NCBI RefSeq assembly: GCF_000517545.1
Contig: NZ_BAIV01000008.1
Span: 62,001-126,000 of the forward strand
Direction: 5' to 3'
Length of the DNA: 64,000 bases
DNA from: Bacteroides reticulotermitis JCM 10512
GTDB taxonomy: Bacteria > Bacteroidota > Bacteroidia > Bacteroidales > Bacteroidaceae
The notes below the pieces were generated by a model. It ran no database searches and was not told the origin of the DNA. It saw nothing but the letters and a program-made list of their open reading frames with translations. The translations under genes and the position numbers were made by a program. Of this stretch, positions 28,799 to 35,846 are shown piece after piece (positions within the stretch are counted from its first letter, which is position 1; each line of letters begins with the position of its first letter).

Positions 28799-29164
28799 TT
28801 ATTGAGTTAATCTTATCTTTGATAAATCAAACGTATATGACCATTTACAACCGTCGTGCCCTGGACGATTGGTCTCAGCAATAGGTAAATTGCTGTTTCG
28901 ATGAAATCCATGTATCGTTGCATAGTCACGCTGCCATTCATTGCCTATAAGGTAGTCGATATGATCGCCTATCTTAAATTGGTGTTCAGTTAGTTTTTCG
29001 GATATATGTACAGGATACCAAACTTTCGCTTTAGTATCTGTATCAATACCATGGAACCATACTTTCCCATTGCCTACAGTTTCAAAGGAAGTGATTTCAG
29101 CCTTCTTTATGCTTCCTCTCGTATTACGATAGGAAACTATATCTCCAACCTTAAATTTGTTCAT
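28799..29164 (-). CDS. Small beta-rich early protein
   Basis: 121 residues with two similar halves. KFKVGDIVSYRN near the start and HQFKIGDHIDYLIGN in the middle are repeats of a GD.I.Y pattern typical of small SH3-like barrels. The protein may bind DNA, RNA or another protein through these. No named family recognised. Confidence 0.6.
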   Translation of the reverse strand: MNKFKVGDIVSYRNTRGSIKKAEITSFETVGNGKVWFHGIDTDTKAKVWYPVHISEKLTEHQFKIGDHIDYLIGNEWQRDYATIHGFHRNSNLPIAETNRPGHDGCKWSYTFDLSKIRLTQ

Positions 29165-29174
29165 ATCTACTTAG

Positions 29175-29345
29175 TTATGAATTATACTTTTTAACGATGG
29201 AATCTAAAGCCGATTCCATTTTCATGAAAATTTTCTCTTTTTCAGAATTTTCTTCGACTTCTGCATTAATGATTTCGTTCGATATATATATCTTCATGCT
29301 TTCTAATGCAGATATTTCATCTGATGATATCGTTATTTCTTTCAT
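29175..29345 (-). CDS. Very small acidic helical protein
   Basis: 56 residues, MKEITISSDEISALESMKIY to EKEKIFMKMESALDSIVKKYNS, Glu/Lys-rich and helical. The gene sits in the space between 29,164 and the next gene in the same direction, 10 bases from the first. No family recognised. Confidence 0.5.
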   Translation of the reverse strand: MKEITISSDEISALESMKIYISNEIINAEVEENSEKEKIFMKMESALDSIVKKYNS

Positions 29346-29355
29346 CTCTTATTCT

Positions 29356-29463
29356 TTAAATTAAACTGCGTAAATAGTAATCGGCTATCCAGTAGCCTGC
29401 AAAACAAAAAGCCGCCATGAGGATTATCAAGGCGGCTAGGGTTATGATCTCTTTGTATCTCAC
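29356..29463 (-). CDS. Very small membrane peptide with GTG start
   Basis: A 35-residue peptide (V/M-RYKEIITLAALIILMAAFCFAGYW...). One strong transmembrane segment. The GTG start overlaps the upstream stop in GTGA mode, which supports translation. No function recognised. Confidence 0.4.
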   Translation of the reverse strand: MRYKEIITLAALIILMAAFCFAGYWIADYYLRSLI

Positions 29464-29627
29464 TGAAGTAAGTTGTATAAGTCTAAGGCTCGTTGGTAAG
29501 TATCGAACCCTTTTACATTAACCCATTTATCACTAAAGAAGCCATCTTTGCGAACTTGCACCCACCACACTGTTATAGGGAAACATCCGTTATATGCGCT
29601 TCCTTGGACTATTCTATATCGTTTCAT
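29460..29627 (-). CDS. Small aromatic-rich protein
   Basis: 55 residues from MKRYRIVQGSAYNG at 29,627, the first ATG past the overlap. It contains CFPITVWWVQVRKDGFFSDKWVNVKGFDTY, rich in Trp and Tyr and with a phage-like small beta domain look. It resembles the neighbour at 29,614 (VHVVYLVQAYVNGYWTTVGSSY), so the two may be paralogues. Confidence 0.5.
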   Translation of the reverse strand: MKRYRIVQGSAYNGCFPITVWWVQVRKDGFFSDKWVNVKGFDTYQRALDLYNLLQ

Positions 29628-29817
29628 TGAGTAATTCCGTTTTTTTTCTAACATACTCTCTCATTATTAAAAAAGCATGATCTTCATTGTACGAGGATCC
29701 TACAGTAGTCCAGTACCCATTTACATACGCCTGAACCAAGTATACAACATGCACTCTTCTACCTAGGCGCATTTTCACTTCTCCCTTCACTCGCTTCTTC
29801 CTAATCCTTGTTTCCAT
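29614..29817 (-). CDS. Small basic protein
   Basis: 67 residues with a basic N-terminus (METRIRKKRVKGEVKMRLGRR) and a beta-rich aromatic centre (VHVVYLVQAYVNGYWTTVG). It overlaps both neighbours. It may be a paralogue of the next gene; no family recognised. Confidence 0.5.
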   Translation of the reverse strand: METRIRKKRVKGEVKMRLGRRVHVVYLVQAYVNGYWTTVGSSYNEDHAFLIMREYVRKKTELLNETI

Positions 29818-30086
29818 GATTCTCCTCTCATACCCTTTAGCCTCTGAATTTCTTTTTGTTGTATCCGATAGATATCAAGCATGGCTTGATGAGCTTCCTC
29901 TATGGTGTCATAATCATGATTCCTTCTTCCTGTATTCACGCGAAACATTGTTACTGGCTCCTGTTTAAAGTCAGATTCACAATTACAATCCCCGCAACAT
30001 TGACAGCCTCGACGTTGGGTTAGAAACTGCACCTTGTACAGCTTGCATCGCCCAAGCTCTGCGATTAATTCTCTTCCCGTCTCCAT
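29787..30086 (-). CDS. Cys-rich small protein
   Basis: 99 residues with a cysteine cluster (GCQCCGDCNCESDF) at about residue 27-38, then MFRVNTGRRNHDYDTIEEAHQAM. The cluster suggests a metal or zinc site. Overlaps the preceding gene by about 30 bases. No family recognised. Confidence 0.55.
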   Translation of the reverse strand: METGRELIAELGRCKLYKVQFLTQRRGCQCCGDCNCESDFKQEPVTMFRVNTGRRNHDYDTIEEAHQAMLDIYRIQQKEIQRLKGMRGESWKQGLGRSE

Positions 30087-30091
30087 GATTT

Positions 30092-30475
30092 CTATTTATT
30101 AAATAAATGCCCAAATGCGCTATCCAAATCTAACCTTAGGTTAAGCCTGGACGGAAACGCCTTGATGTAATTGTATAGCTTGAACGTGAATTCATCATCA
30201 TCCCCACATCGGTCAATCATGGTAAGAAGCAGAGCATTTATCATGTCCGCATCATTACCGAAGTTCTCTTGCGTGTCGTTTGAGCAATGGTTCACGTCCT
30301 TTTTTAGTTTGTTTATTGCTGATATTGCCGTGTTGAAATTTCGTTTTGCGTCGTGACGCAGTGCGTACCCTTGCTTTTTGTATTCAGCCTCCATATCTAA
30401 GAGGTTTGTTTCTAGCATATCGACCATTATATACACGATATTGGTCATTGTGTTTAGTTTATTGGTCCCTTTCAT
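30092..30475 (-). CDS. Hypothetical helical early protein
   Basis: 127 residues. It starts MKGTNKLNTMTNIVYI; the internal MTNIVYIMVDMLETN start is possible because the first codons overlap rusA. The sequence is helical throughout, with MINALLLTMIDRCGDDDEFTFKLYNYIKAFPSRLNLRLDLDSAFGHLF. No family recognised. Confidence 0.5.
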   Translation of the reverse strand: MKGTNKLNTMTNIVYIMVDMLETNLLDMEAEYKKQGYALRHDAKRNFNTAISAINKLKKDVNHCSNDTQENFGNDADMINALLLTMIDRCGDDDEFTFKLYNYIKAFPSRLNLRLDLDSAFGHLFNK

Positions 30476-30809
30476 CTTGTTTGTTTTCTAACGTTTTAAA
30501 CTCGAATTCTATATACTCCTTGCCCTTTGGGACTATTTCAGTTTCAACAACCGCCCGACGAATGAGCTTATCATTAAAGCCATACTTATTGCTTAGGATA
30601 TCTTGCGTTGGCTTTATTGGATTATCCCAGTCGGATAGCTTGCTACTAAAGCCGAACTTGAAATATAGTTCGTAGGGCGGGGGAGGAAGTTTTATCTTTG
30701 GAAGTAACCAAAGCAAATTGTTCTGGTACCGCTTATATTCATCCGTACGGAACCTCCGACCTTTCCATGCGTCATTTACGGACATTGGCTTTATGTTTAT
30801 TCGTACCAT
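30459..30809 (-). CDS. rusA: RusA-type Holliday-junction resolvase
   Basis: 116 residues, the usual RusA length. The key signature is SDWDNPIKPTQDILSNKYGFND: Asp residues of this stretch form the active site, and a basic N-terminus and Lys/Arg residues surround the DNA. RusA cuts four-way junctions during recombination or resolves replication forks. It lies in the recombination and replication operon; its stop overlaps the next gene's start region. Confidence 0.85.
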   Translation of the reverse strand: MVRINIKPMSVNDAWKGRRFRTDEYKRYQNNLLWLLPKIKLPPPPYELYFKFGFSSKLSDWDNPIKPTQDILSNKYGFNDKLIRRAVVETEIVPKGKEYIEFEFKTLENKQDERDQ

Positions 30810-30812
30810 GAT

Positions 30813-31376
30813 TTAATCCCCCGGATCTAAAAGCGGCATCAAAAGCCCGATTGATTTCATATATCCACCTGACTCTTGGTTGACGAATCTCACAAGTACT
30901 GCCAAATAATCTTGGTCAAATTCTAGTATAACGGTACTCGAATTTACTGCCTTTTGCAACAAGTAAAGCAATAATGGATTGACGCAAATTTTATTAAGCG
31001 CATTATTCTTATGATCTGCAAATATCTTATCGGCATTCGGATACTTCTCGTGCATAACAAACTTGTAAAGGGTTTCAGAATGACTATTTGAACAGATAAA
31101 TCCATCATCGGAGATTTTCGCAACATCGCATTTTACAATTTCCTTGAAAGAGTCTCCGTGCAGGAATTTTCCATCAAGATTTGATATCTCTGCATCGCTG
31201 AATGACGAAATCTCAGACATATTTGCTTTTATCAACACATGTCCGTTGCTTGCATAAGCGTATCCGTCTTTGAAGTAAATACACTGCATCACAACACGTA
31301 ATTGATCCGTAGAACACACTAAGTGCAAGGCTATCCCTTTGTTAAAGTTATGCCTTTCTACTTTTTTCTTCTTCAT
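30813..31376 (-). CDS. Sliding-clamp-like (beta-clamp/PCNA-type) protein
   Basis: 187 residues. The segment FKDGYAYASNGHVLIKANMSEI is a pattern of short phage proteins with one or two clamp-like repeats. Secondary structure is alternating strand and helix (DGKFLHGDSFKEI, DYLAVLVRFV). The role would be to tether a polymerase or recombinase to DNA. Half the length of bacterial DnaN, so it may be a partial or multimeric clamp. It is four bases from rusA. The identification is by pattern only. Confidence 0.45.
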   Translation of the reverse strand: MKKKKVERHNFNKGIALHLVCSTDQLRVVMQCIYFKDGYAYASNGHVLIKANMSEISSFSDAEISNLDGKFLHGDSFKEIVKCDVAKISDDGFICSNSHSETLYKFVMHEKYPNADKIFADHKNNALNKICVNPLLLYLLQKAVNSSTVILEFDQDYLAVLVRFVNQESGGYMKSIGLLMPLLDPGD

Positions 31377-31403
31377 ATATTTAGTTTTTAATTAGTTACA
31401 AAT

Positions 31404-31434
31404 AAAAAAACGTCCTATCTTCACAGACCGGACG
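31404..31434 (-). terminator. Terminator after the tRNA-like sequence
   Basis: On the minus strand CGTCC (31,411-31,415 reversed) pairs with GGACG (31,430-31,434 reversed) around a 14-base loop, followed by seven T. It sits between the tRNA-like sequence (31,462-31,530) and the clamp-like gene, so transcripts through the tRNA-like part would end here. Confidence 0.65.
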
Positions 31435-31461
31435 CTTAGCGTTATATTAACATTAAAGTAG

Positions 31462-31530
31462 TGGGCAGTGGGTGAATCGAACACCCCTTTCCAAAGTGCT
31501 ATGGCGTTCTTCCATATGAACTAACTACCC
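31462..31530 (-). tRNA. tRNA-like sequence with shortened anticodon arm
   Basis: The minus strand shows a perfect acceptor stem (GGGTAGT with ACTGCCC), a four-pair D stem (GTTC/GAAC), and a perfect T arm (GGGTG TTCGATT CACCC). The middle has only 19 bases where 22-23 are expected, so the anticodon arm is about 3-4 bases short. No anticodon can be assigned. It could be a degenerate tRNA, a tRNA-like structure, or a tRNA damaged by missing bases. It lies between the DUF4494 and clamp-like genes and ends in a terminator. No CCA is encoded. Confidence 0.45.
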
Positions 31531-31582
31531 TGAATCCCTCGGTAAGTAAACTTCTACAAAAACCTTATAGGGATGCGCTATT

Positions 31583-32041
31583 TTACAATTTCGACTGATC
31601 TTCTGCCTTTGCTTCATACGGGAATACATCCATAATAGGCGTTTCGGCTACAGAACCAATCTGATAGTCGGCCATTGTTCCTTTCATCCCTTCATCAAGC
31701 TTTTTCACGGCATCACGCAATTCGGCGGCCTGAACAAGTATGTACGTTGAAGTCTTCTTCTCCGCACCGCTCTTTTCATCAAGAGTGATGTAGATCAGCT
31801 TGCATTTAAACCAACGATCGGCAGATTCCTCTTCGCTTGTGAATAGTTCGCTATACTTCGCTGTCTTGACAGCCTTTACTGTAAACTCACCGGAAATGAA
31901 CGGTGTCATTTCTTGAATAATACGGGCTTCAGCTTCAGTAAAGGAAAGTCCATCGACTAAATACTTCTCGCTGACTTTTTTAGATAATCCATTCTCCATT
32001 ATCTTTTCGCATCTAATGGTACATTCAAAAAACGTGTTCAT
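31583..32041 (-). CDS. DUF4494 protein
   Basis: 152 residues, typical DUF4494: NTFFECTIRCEKIMENGLSKKV at the start, then VDGLSFTEAEARI and YSELF. DUF4494 is common in Bacteroides mobile elements; function is unknown. Its start overlaps the end of the HNH gene by 4 bases. No membrane segment. Confidence 0.8.
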   Translation of the reverse strand: MNTFFECTIRCEKIMENGLSKKVSEKYLVDGLSFTEAEARIIQEMTPFISGEFTVKAVKTAKYSELFTSEEESADRWFKCKLIYITLDEKSGAEKKTSTYILVQAAELRDAVKKLDEGMKGTMADYQIGSVAETPIMDVFPYEAKAEDQSKL

Positions 32042-32627
32042 AATTTGTAAGTTTTAATTTTGTTACTCTCGTTATATGTCTCTCCGCTGTAAATTCTATT
32101 GATGCAAGACCTATGTACACCTAATAAAACGGTTAAATCCTTAGTAGATATTCCCTTGTTTTTAATATGTCTAATTATTTCGACCTGTTCATTTGTGAAT
32201 TTAGACAAATGACTGTCTTCTCCATATATATTACTAAGCCCATTCACAATTGCATGTCTCACGTTTTCAACACATGAAATCCATTCGAGATTATCGCATC
32301 TATTATCCAAATAATCACCATTGATATGATTAACATAATTCTTCCTAATGGACGGGGACAAAATGCTTCTGCAACCAACCTATGCACCATGAACCTCTTC
32401 CTGCTGTTGTTTATCGACAAGGAAACCTGATAATACCCAACAGAATTCAAGCATTGCTTCAACTCGACTGATGGGTAAGAGTGCACTCCGCTTCCTTTGC
32501 CTCTGCCATTATATTTTATTTTTCTTTGGATGGAGTGTACTTTTCCCAAGCTACTCACTTGGTACACCCCTTCATACCCGATTATATCTTTCCAAATCTC
32601 ATCCATATTCGCCTCCTTTGCATTCAA
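32038..32627 (-). CDS. HNH endonuclease, NUMOD4 plus HNH plus helix-turn-helix (one frame break)
   Basis: Joined across a break near 32,340 (AAA to AA) it is a protein of about 196 residues. N-terminal NUMOD4 motif: EIWKDIIGYEGVYQVSSLGKV. Then comes the HNH core: VAEAFCP..LG..YVNHINGDYLDNRCDNLEW. The C-terminus is a helix-turn-helix (FTNEQVEIIRHIKNKG..). Such NUMOD4/HNH proteins are typical free-standing phage homing endonucleases. It directly follows the DGR reverse transcriptase (ATGA overlap with the RT stop), so it was probably inserted as a selfish gene near the cassette. Start MNAKEANM is used; MDEIW at 32,606 is a possible alternative. Confidence 0.75.
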
Positions 32628-33812
32628 ACCAATTTCTCATTGTTCTTTAATTTAAATTTATTTTTTATTGATATCTTTCTAAAATGCTCATTGAAATACA
32701 TGACGTTCCACCATTTGTCGCTTATAATGCTTGCGCATTTACGACGAATGCCGTATGAAGCATATTGCTTTAGGAACCCCAAGTACGAGTTTATGCAGCT
32801 AGCGAAGAGTTCAGCATGTCTTTCAGCGTATCCTTCTTGCTCAGCTAACTTATTAAACCGGTGTATCGCTGATCGGAAGTTGCCCACCGTTCTATTTGAT
32901 ACGTATTTCCTATCCTTTTTTACGACCGCCCCGATATACTTAACTCCTTTCGTGTAGTGTTGAAGGTATATCTTATCCGGATGCAGCGTTAATCCCAAAG
33001 TACTTAAGTATTCCTTTATCTCAGGAATGAATGCGATCAGGCGTTCTTATCAGGCTAATGATATAGAAATCATCTACATACCTGCCGTATTCAGAGAATC
33101 TTTCTTTCACCCAATGATCGAATGGATTCAAATAGAAGTTTGCCCATATCTGAGAAGGGAGATTACCAGGCGCAAGTCCAAGTCCTTTCTTTACAGTGAA
33201 CAGACTTTTATGCTTTGGTATATCATCCCATTTACTTTTTGGCGATCGGAGTTTGCATCCAATGGACGGATCATTTTTAAGTGTGACTTCTGTTAGGTAT
33301 AGCAGGGTTTCAATATCATCACTTGTGTACCTGTCTTTTATAAACAAGCTCAAGCGATCCCATAGCAGCCCCTTGTCTATGCACATAAAGAAACTCTTTA
33401 GGTCGAGTTTCAGCACCCAGCAGTCAGAGGTATATGCTTTAGATACTTTCTGAATACTATTGTATAGCAAGTTGATACCGCATGATGTGCCTTTTCCTTT
33501 TCTACAGTTAGTCGTTTCATCAATAAACTCACCCTCGAATAAAGGTATGAGCCGCAAACCTATCAGGTGATGAACTATCCTATCTCGAAAGCAAGCAGCG
33601 AATATTTCTCGCTTAACCGGCTTATTGACCACAAATGCTATGCTTGGACTAGGGAAGTAGCGTCTTTCTACTATTTCTCTCCAAAGGTCTAAACAATTTG
33701 CTTCATAATTAATTTCAAAAGCAATTGCAGCACTTGTACTTCTCTTGTTCTTTCGGCAATGAAAATAAGCTTCAAGAACATCTGAAAGCTGTATACTAGA
33801 ATCTTTATCCAT
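32624..33812 (-). CDS. DGR reverse transcriptase (frame break near the YVDD motif)
   Basis: The start is MDKDSSIQLSDVL at 33,812; a longer ORF upstream merely translates the template repeat. The RT shows conserved features: RDRIVHHLIGLRLIPLFE, the LKLDLKSFF motif A, the DGR-specific LGLAPGNLPSQ in place of QGxxxSP, and YVDD in the active site. Reading breaks between 33,038 and 33,057, right after YVDDFYII. Restoring about two bases gives a protein-like sequence (SLDKN...LIAFIPEIKEYLSTLGLTLHPDK) continuing through KYIGAVV to 32,624, total about 397 residues. Size and motifs match DGR RTs. It copies the template repeat with errors at adenines. The break likely reflects sequencing loss, otherwise the RT is truncated and the DGR dead. 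Confidence 0.85.
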
Positions 33813-33830
33813 CTTGTATTTTTGAGTAAA

Positions 33831-33907
33831 GCGGAAACTGGACGGACCCGATTGTTGTTGTTCTGATTGTTGTTGTTCCTGTATCCATTGTTCCAGTTGA
33901 ATGCGAA
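33831..33907 (-). repeat. DGR template repeat (TR)
   Basis: A 77-bp sequence on the minus strand, between avd and RT. Its sense codons are mainly AAC and AAT, reading FAFNWNNGYRNNNNQNNNN then RVRPVS. It aligns without gaps to three variable repeats (34,413, 35,046, 38,243). All differences lie at template adenines: 13, 16 and 16 of 28 adenines. The 3' end CGGGTCCGTCCAGTTTCCGC is the fixed, GC-rich initiation side. This adenine-only pattern is the diagnostic of DGR mutagenic retrohoming. Confidence 0.97.
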
Positions 33908-34019
33908 TTATTGCTATCACTAACTTGTCCTTAACTTCCTGTAAGAAGTGGATAGCCCTTTTCTCATAAAATATTGCTCTCTTCTTAACACCGTAATGTT
34001 ATGAATTCCGGCTTTCAGA

Positions 34020-34364
34020 CTATTGTCTGTTTTTCCAAGCGGATATCTGTTTGCCGATCCCTACAACAATCGTTGTAATTGATGCTGTTTGCTTGAGTGT
34101 GATAACTTTCTTCTCAGTACTCAACCTAAGCAAGACTTTCAGTAATTCAAACTTTACCTGAAAGCCTTGCAGATACCTCTTTCTATTATTCACATCCGTT
34201 GTCATATTGGCTAACTGAATATACTCAAAAAGCTCAAGTGACACATTGGTGATCTTTTGACCAATGGTGAACTTGTATGCTTTTGGAAACAACATAGTTA
34301 TATCTATGAGATAGCTTACTAGTCTTTCAGTATCTCGCCATACCTGAGTTTCGGATGCAATCAT
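34020..34364 (-). CDS. avd: DGR accessory variability determinant (Avd-like)
   Basis: 114 residues, all helical, basic, lying between the target genes and the template repeat, as avd does. Its four helices (TERLVSYLIDITMLFPKAYKFTIGQ, ..VSLELFEYIQLAN, ..RYLQGFQVKFELLKVLLRL, ..ITTIVVGIGKQISAWK) match the Avd/23S-rRNA-intervening-like four-helix bundle. Avd binds the RT and the template RNA to allow mutagenic copying. Order target-avd-TR-RT is classic for DGRs. Confidence 0.85.
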   Translation of the reverse strand: MIASETQVWRDTERLVSYLIDITMLFPKAYKFTIGQKITNVSLELFEYIQLANMTTDVNNRKRYLQGFQVKFELLKVLLRLSTEKKVITLKQTASITTIVVGIGKQISAWKNRQ

Positions 34365-34412
34365 ATTTATTAAAGAGTTAAATTGATGAATAGTTAAATT
34401 GTCAGAGAAAGA
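34365..34412 (-). repeat. 48-bp direct repeat copy 1, downstream of target 1
   Basis: Bases 34,365-34,412 are identical to 34,998-35,045 (offset 633), immediately downstream of VR1 and VR2. With the VRs the repeated block is about 125 bp. A shorter, diverged version (GAGTTAAA...GAGAAAGAGCGG) follows VR3 near 38,213. This marks duplication of the VR and its flank, and may keep a structure needed for retrohoming. Confidence 0.85.
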
Positions 34413-34990
34413 GCGGAAACTGGACGGACCCGATAGTTGCAGTACTGATTGCTGCTGCCCCAGAATCCATTGCCCCAGTAGAATGCGAAATTACTTTTTT
34501 CGCTTCTGCGGGTGGACGTCCAGTACCAATAGTCTTTAAGCGGTGCTTGCCCTGCTATAAGTAATGCTGCTCCTAGCATGACTTTATTGTCATACATTAA
34601 TTGAAGCTCCCCAAGCGTCGGAATGTGCCAAGGTTTACCTAGTAAGGGTAAATCCAATACCTGTTTTGCTACTTCACTGCCAGCTTCGGCAAGAGATTTT
34701 GTATTACCTGCACCATTGAAATCAGTTAAACCATCTTTGACGCTTTCATGCATCTTTCCTGATTGACTTTTTTCCCAATCAAGAAGCTGCACATCGCCTT
34801 CTTCGATATCTTGTGGGTGGATAAGCAGGATAGTCCCGTTGTTGACGATGGCAGCGCATGTTGCTTTCTCATGATCTTCGTGAATTCCCCAAAATTTAGG
34901 AGATATGAAGTTTCCATTTTCAGTGTAGATGAATACACCTTCCAGCACATCTACTACGGTGTCCTTTGTAAAAAGCCCTTTTGTTTCCAT
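34394..34990 (-). CDS. DGR target protein 1, C-type-lectin-like, VR at C-terminus
   Basis: 198 residues. The N-terminal part is a distinct domain (GLFTKDTVVDVLEGVFIYTENGNFISP). The C-terminal ~90 residues carry the lectin-fold pattern PWHIPTLGELQLM..., YWYWTSTRRSEKSNFAFYWGNG, ending RVRPVSALSLTI. The variable repeat covers 34,413-34,489. It has no signal peptide and is not in the tail module, so how it meets ligands is unclear. The protein is the least similar of the three targets at its N-terminus; it lies directly before avd. Confidence 0.9.
   Translation of the reverse strand: METKGLFTKDTVVDVLEGVFIYTENGNFISPKFWGIHEDHEKATCAAIVNNGTILLIHPQDIEEGDVQLLDWEKSQSGKMHESVKDGLTDFNGAGNTKSLAEAGSEVAKQVLDLPLLGKPWHIPTLGELQLMYDNKVMLGAALLIAGQAPLKDYWYWTSTRRSEKSNFAFYWGNGFWGSSNQYCNYRVRPVSALSLTI
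34413..34489 (-). repeat. Variable repeat 1 (VR1)
   Basis: 77 bp, ungapped alignment to the template repeat. Thirteen mismatches, all at template adenines. Codes FAFYWGNGFWGSSNQYCNY then RVRPVS. Both ends are identical to the template. Confidence 0.97.
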
Positions 34991-34997
34991 ATGAATT

Positions 34998-35045
34998 ATT
35001 TATTAAAGAGTTAAATTGATGAATAGTTAAATTGTCAGAGAAAGA
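34998..35045 (-). repeat. 48-bp direct repeat copy 2, downstream of target 2
   Basis: Identical to 34,365-34,412 and immediately downstream of VR2. Includes the stop of target 2 and the start leader of target 1. Signals gene duplication of the target cassette. Confidence 0.85.
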
Positions 35046-35704
35046 GCGGAAACCGGACGGACCCGATCGCCGCCGCTCTGATCGCCGCTGCACCTGCATC
35101 CATTGCTCCAGTCGAATGCGAAATGGCTAGTATCTCCATAACGGGTAGAAGTCCAATGCCATCCATCATAAAGAGAGTTGCCAACTAATAACAGGCACTC
35201 GTCCAATTCTTTCTTGTATTCGTGAATTAGACACATTTCAGCAAAGGTTGGCAAATACCATTCTTCACCCAACTCTTTGCAATACTTAGCTGCAGGGCTT
35301 CCCAAATCCAATAATTTTTCAGTATTGCTTAACCCGTCGTTATCTTTCAATCCTTGAGTGTAATCACTATATCTATCTCCTGGAAGAGTCTTGTTGCTAT
35401 CTAGTAATACGATGCCTTTTTCAGAACCGTTTGGCGCAACTACAATTCTGTGTCCTTTTCCGATGACGGCTACCCCTCTAAGAGTTTCACCACTGTCTTT
35501 AAAGTGGGAAGGTAGCCAACAATTACCTTCTTTTGTAGCAATGTATACGCCATCCGGAGCATATGCATTTGGATAGGACTTTGCATCCTTGCTCATTGTT
35601 GATGTTGTCGCTGATGCTTTAGCGTTTAGCAATTCGCTTACTTTATCCCCTGTAGGATAATTCAAGTAAACATTCAAATTCTTAATGTTAATGATTGGTC
35701 TCAT
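35027..35704 (-). CDS. DGR target protein 2, C-type-lectin-like, VR at C-terminus
   Basis: 225 residues (MRPIINIKNLNVYLNYPTG). The body resembles target 3: GVYIATKEGNCWL, RGVAVIGKGHRIVVAPNGS, LLDSNKTLPG, LGSPAAKYCKELGEEWYLPTFAEM. The C-terminus is WHWTSTRYGDTSHFAFDWSNG, then RVRPVSALSLTI. The VR covers 35,046-35,122. The formylglycine-enzyme/C-lectin fold (WYLPT...WTST...) fits DGR targets that bind ligands. No signal peptide. Four genes separate it from target 3. Confidence 0.9.
   Translation of the reverse strand: MRPIINIKNLNVYLNYPTGDKVSELLNAKASATTSTMSKDAKSYPNAYAPDGVYIATKEGNCWLPSHFKDSGETLRGVAVIGKGHRIVVAPNGSEKGIVLLDSNKTLPGDRYSDYTQGLKDNDGLSNTEKLLDLGSPAAKYCKELGEEWYLPTFAEMCLIHEYKKELDECLLLVGNSLYDGWHWTSTRYGDTSHFAFDWSNGCRCSGDQSGGDRVRPVSALSLTI
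35046..35122 (-). repeat. Variable repeat 2 (VR2)
   Basis: 77 bp, ungapped to the template repeat. Sixteen mismatches, all at template adenines; many A to G changes (on the minus strand). Codes FAFDWSNGCRCSGDQSGGD, which is hydrophilic and differs from VR1. Confidence 0.97.
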
Positions 35705-35846
35705 TTATTTTCTTTTTAAGTTTCTTTACTAATTGTTTATTCTGCCTTGCAGTATCCGTTTCGGAGTACTTGCAATTCTTTTCGATAAGTTCCGCACTCC
35801 GCTCTAACAGGCGGATAGCAGTTTTGATGTCGGTAAGGCATATCAT
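35688..35846 (-). CDS. Very small helical protein
   Basis: 52 residues: MICLTDIKTAIRLLERSAELI to KKLKKKINETNH. Helical and basic. The start overlaps the stop of the YqaJ gene in ATGA mode, and the stop overlaps the start of target 2, so coupled translation is likely. No family recognised. Confidence 0.5.
   Translation of the reverse strand: MICLTDIKTAIRLLERSAELIEKNCKYSETDTARQNKQLVKKLKKKINETNH

Noticed and set aside
33852..33902. TTG/AAC repeats in the template as a microsatellite or CRISPR-like repeat
   Set aside because: They are the Asn codons of the DGR template; there are no spacers and no Cas genes. No CRISPR array was seen in the window.
33813..33920. Longer start of the RT covering the template repeat
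   Set aside because: It only translates the Asn/Gln-rich template repeat; DGR templates are non-coding and the RT family start fits 33,812.
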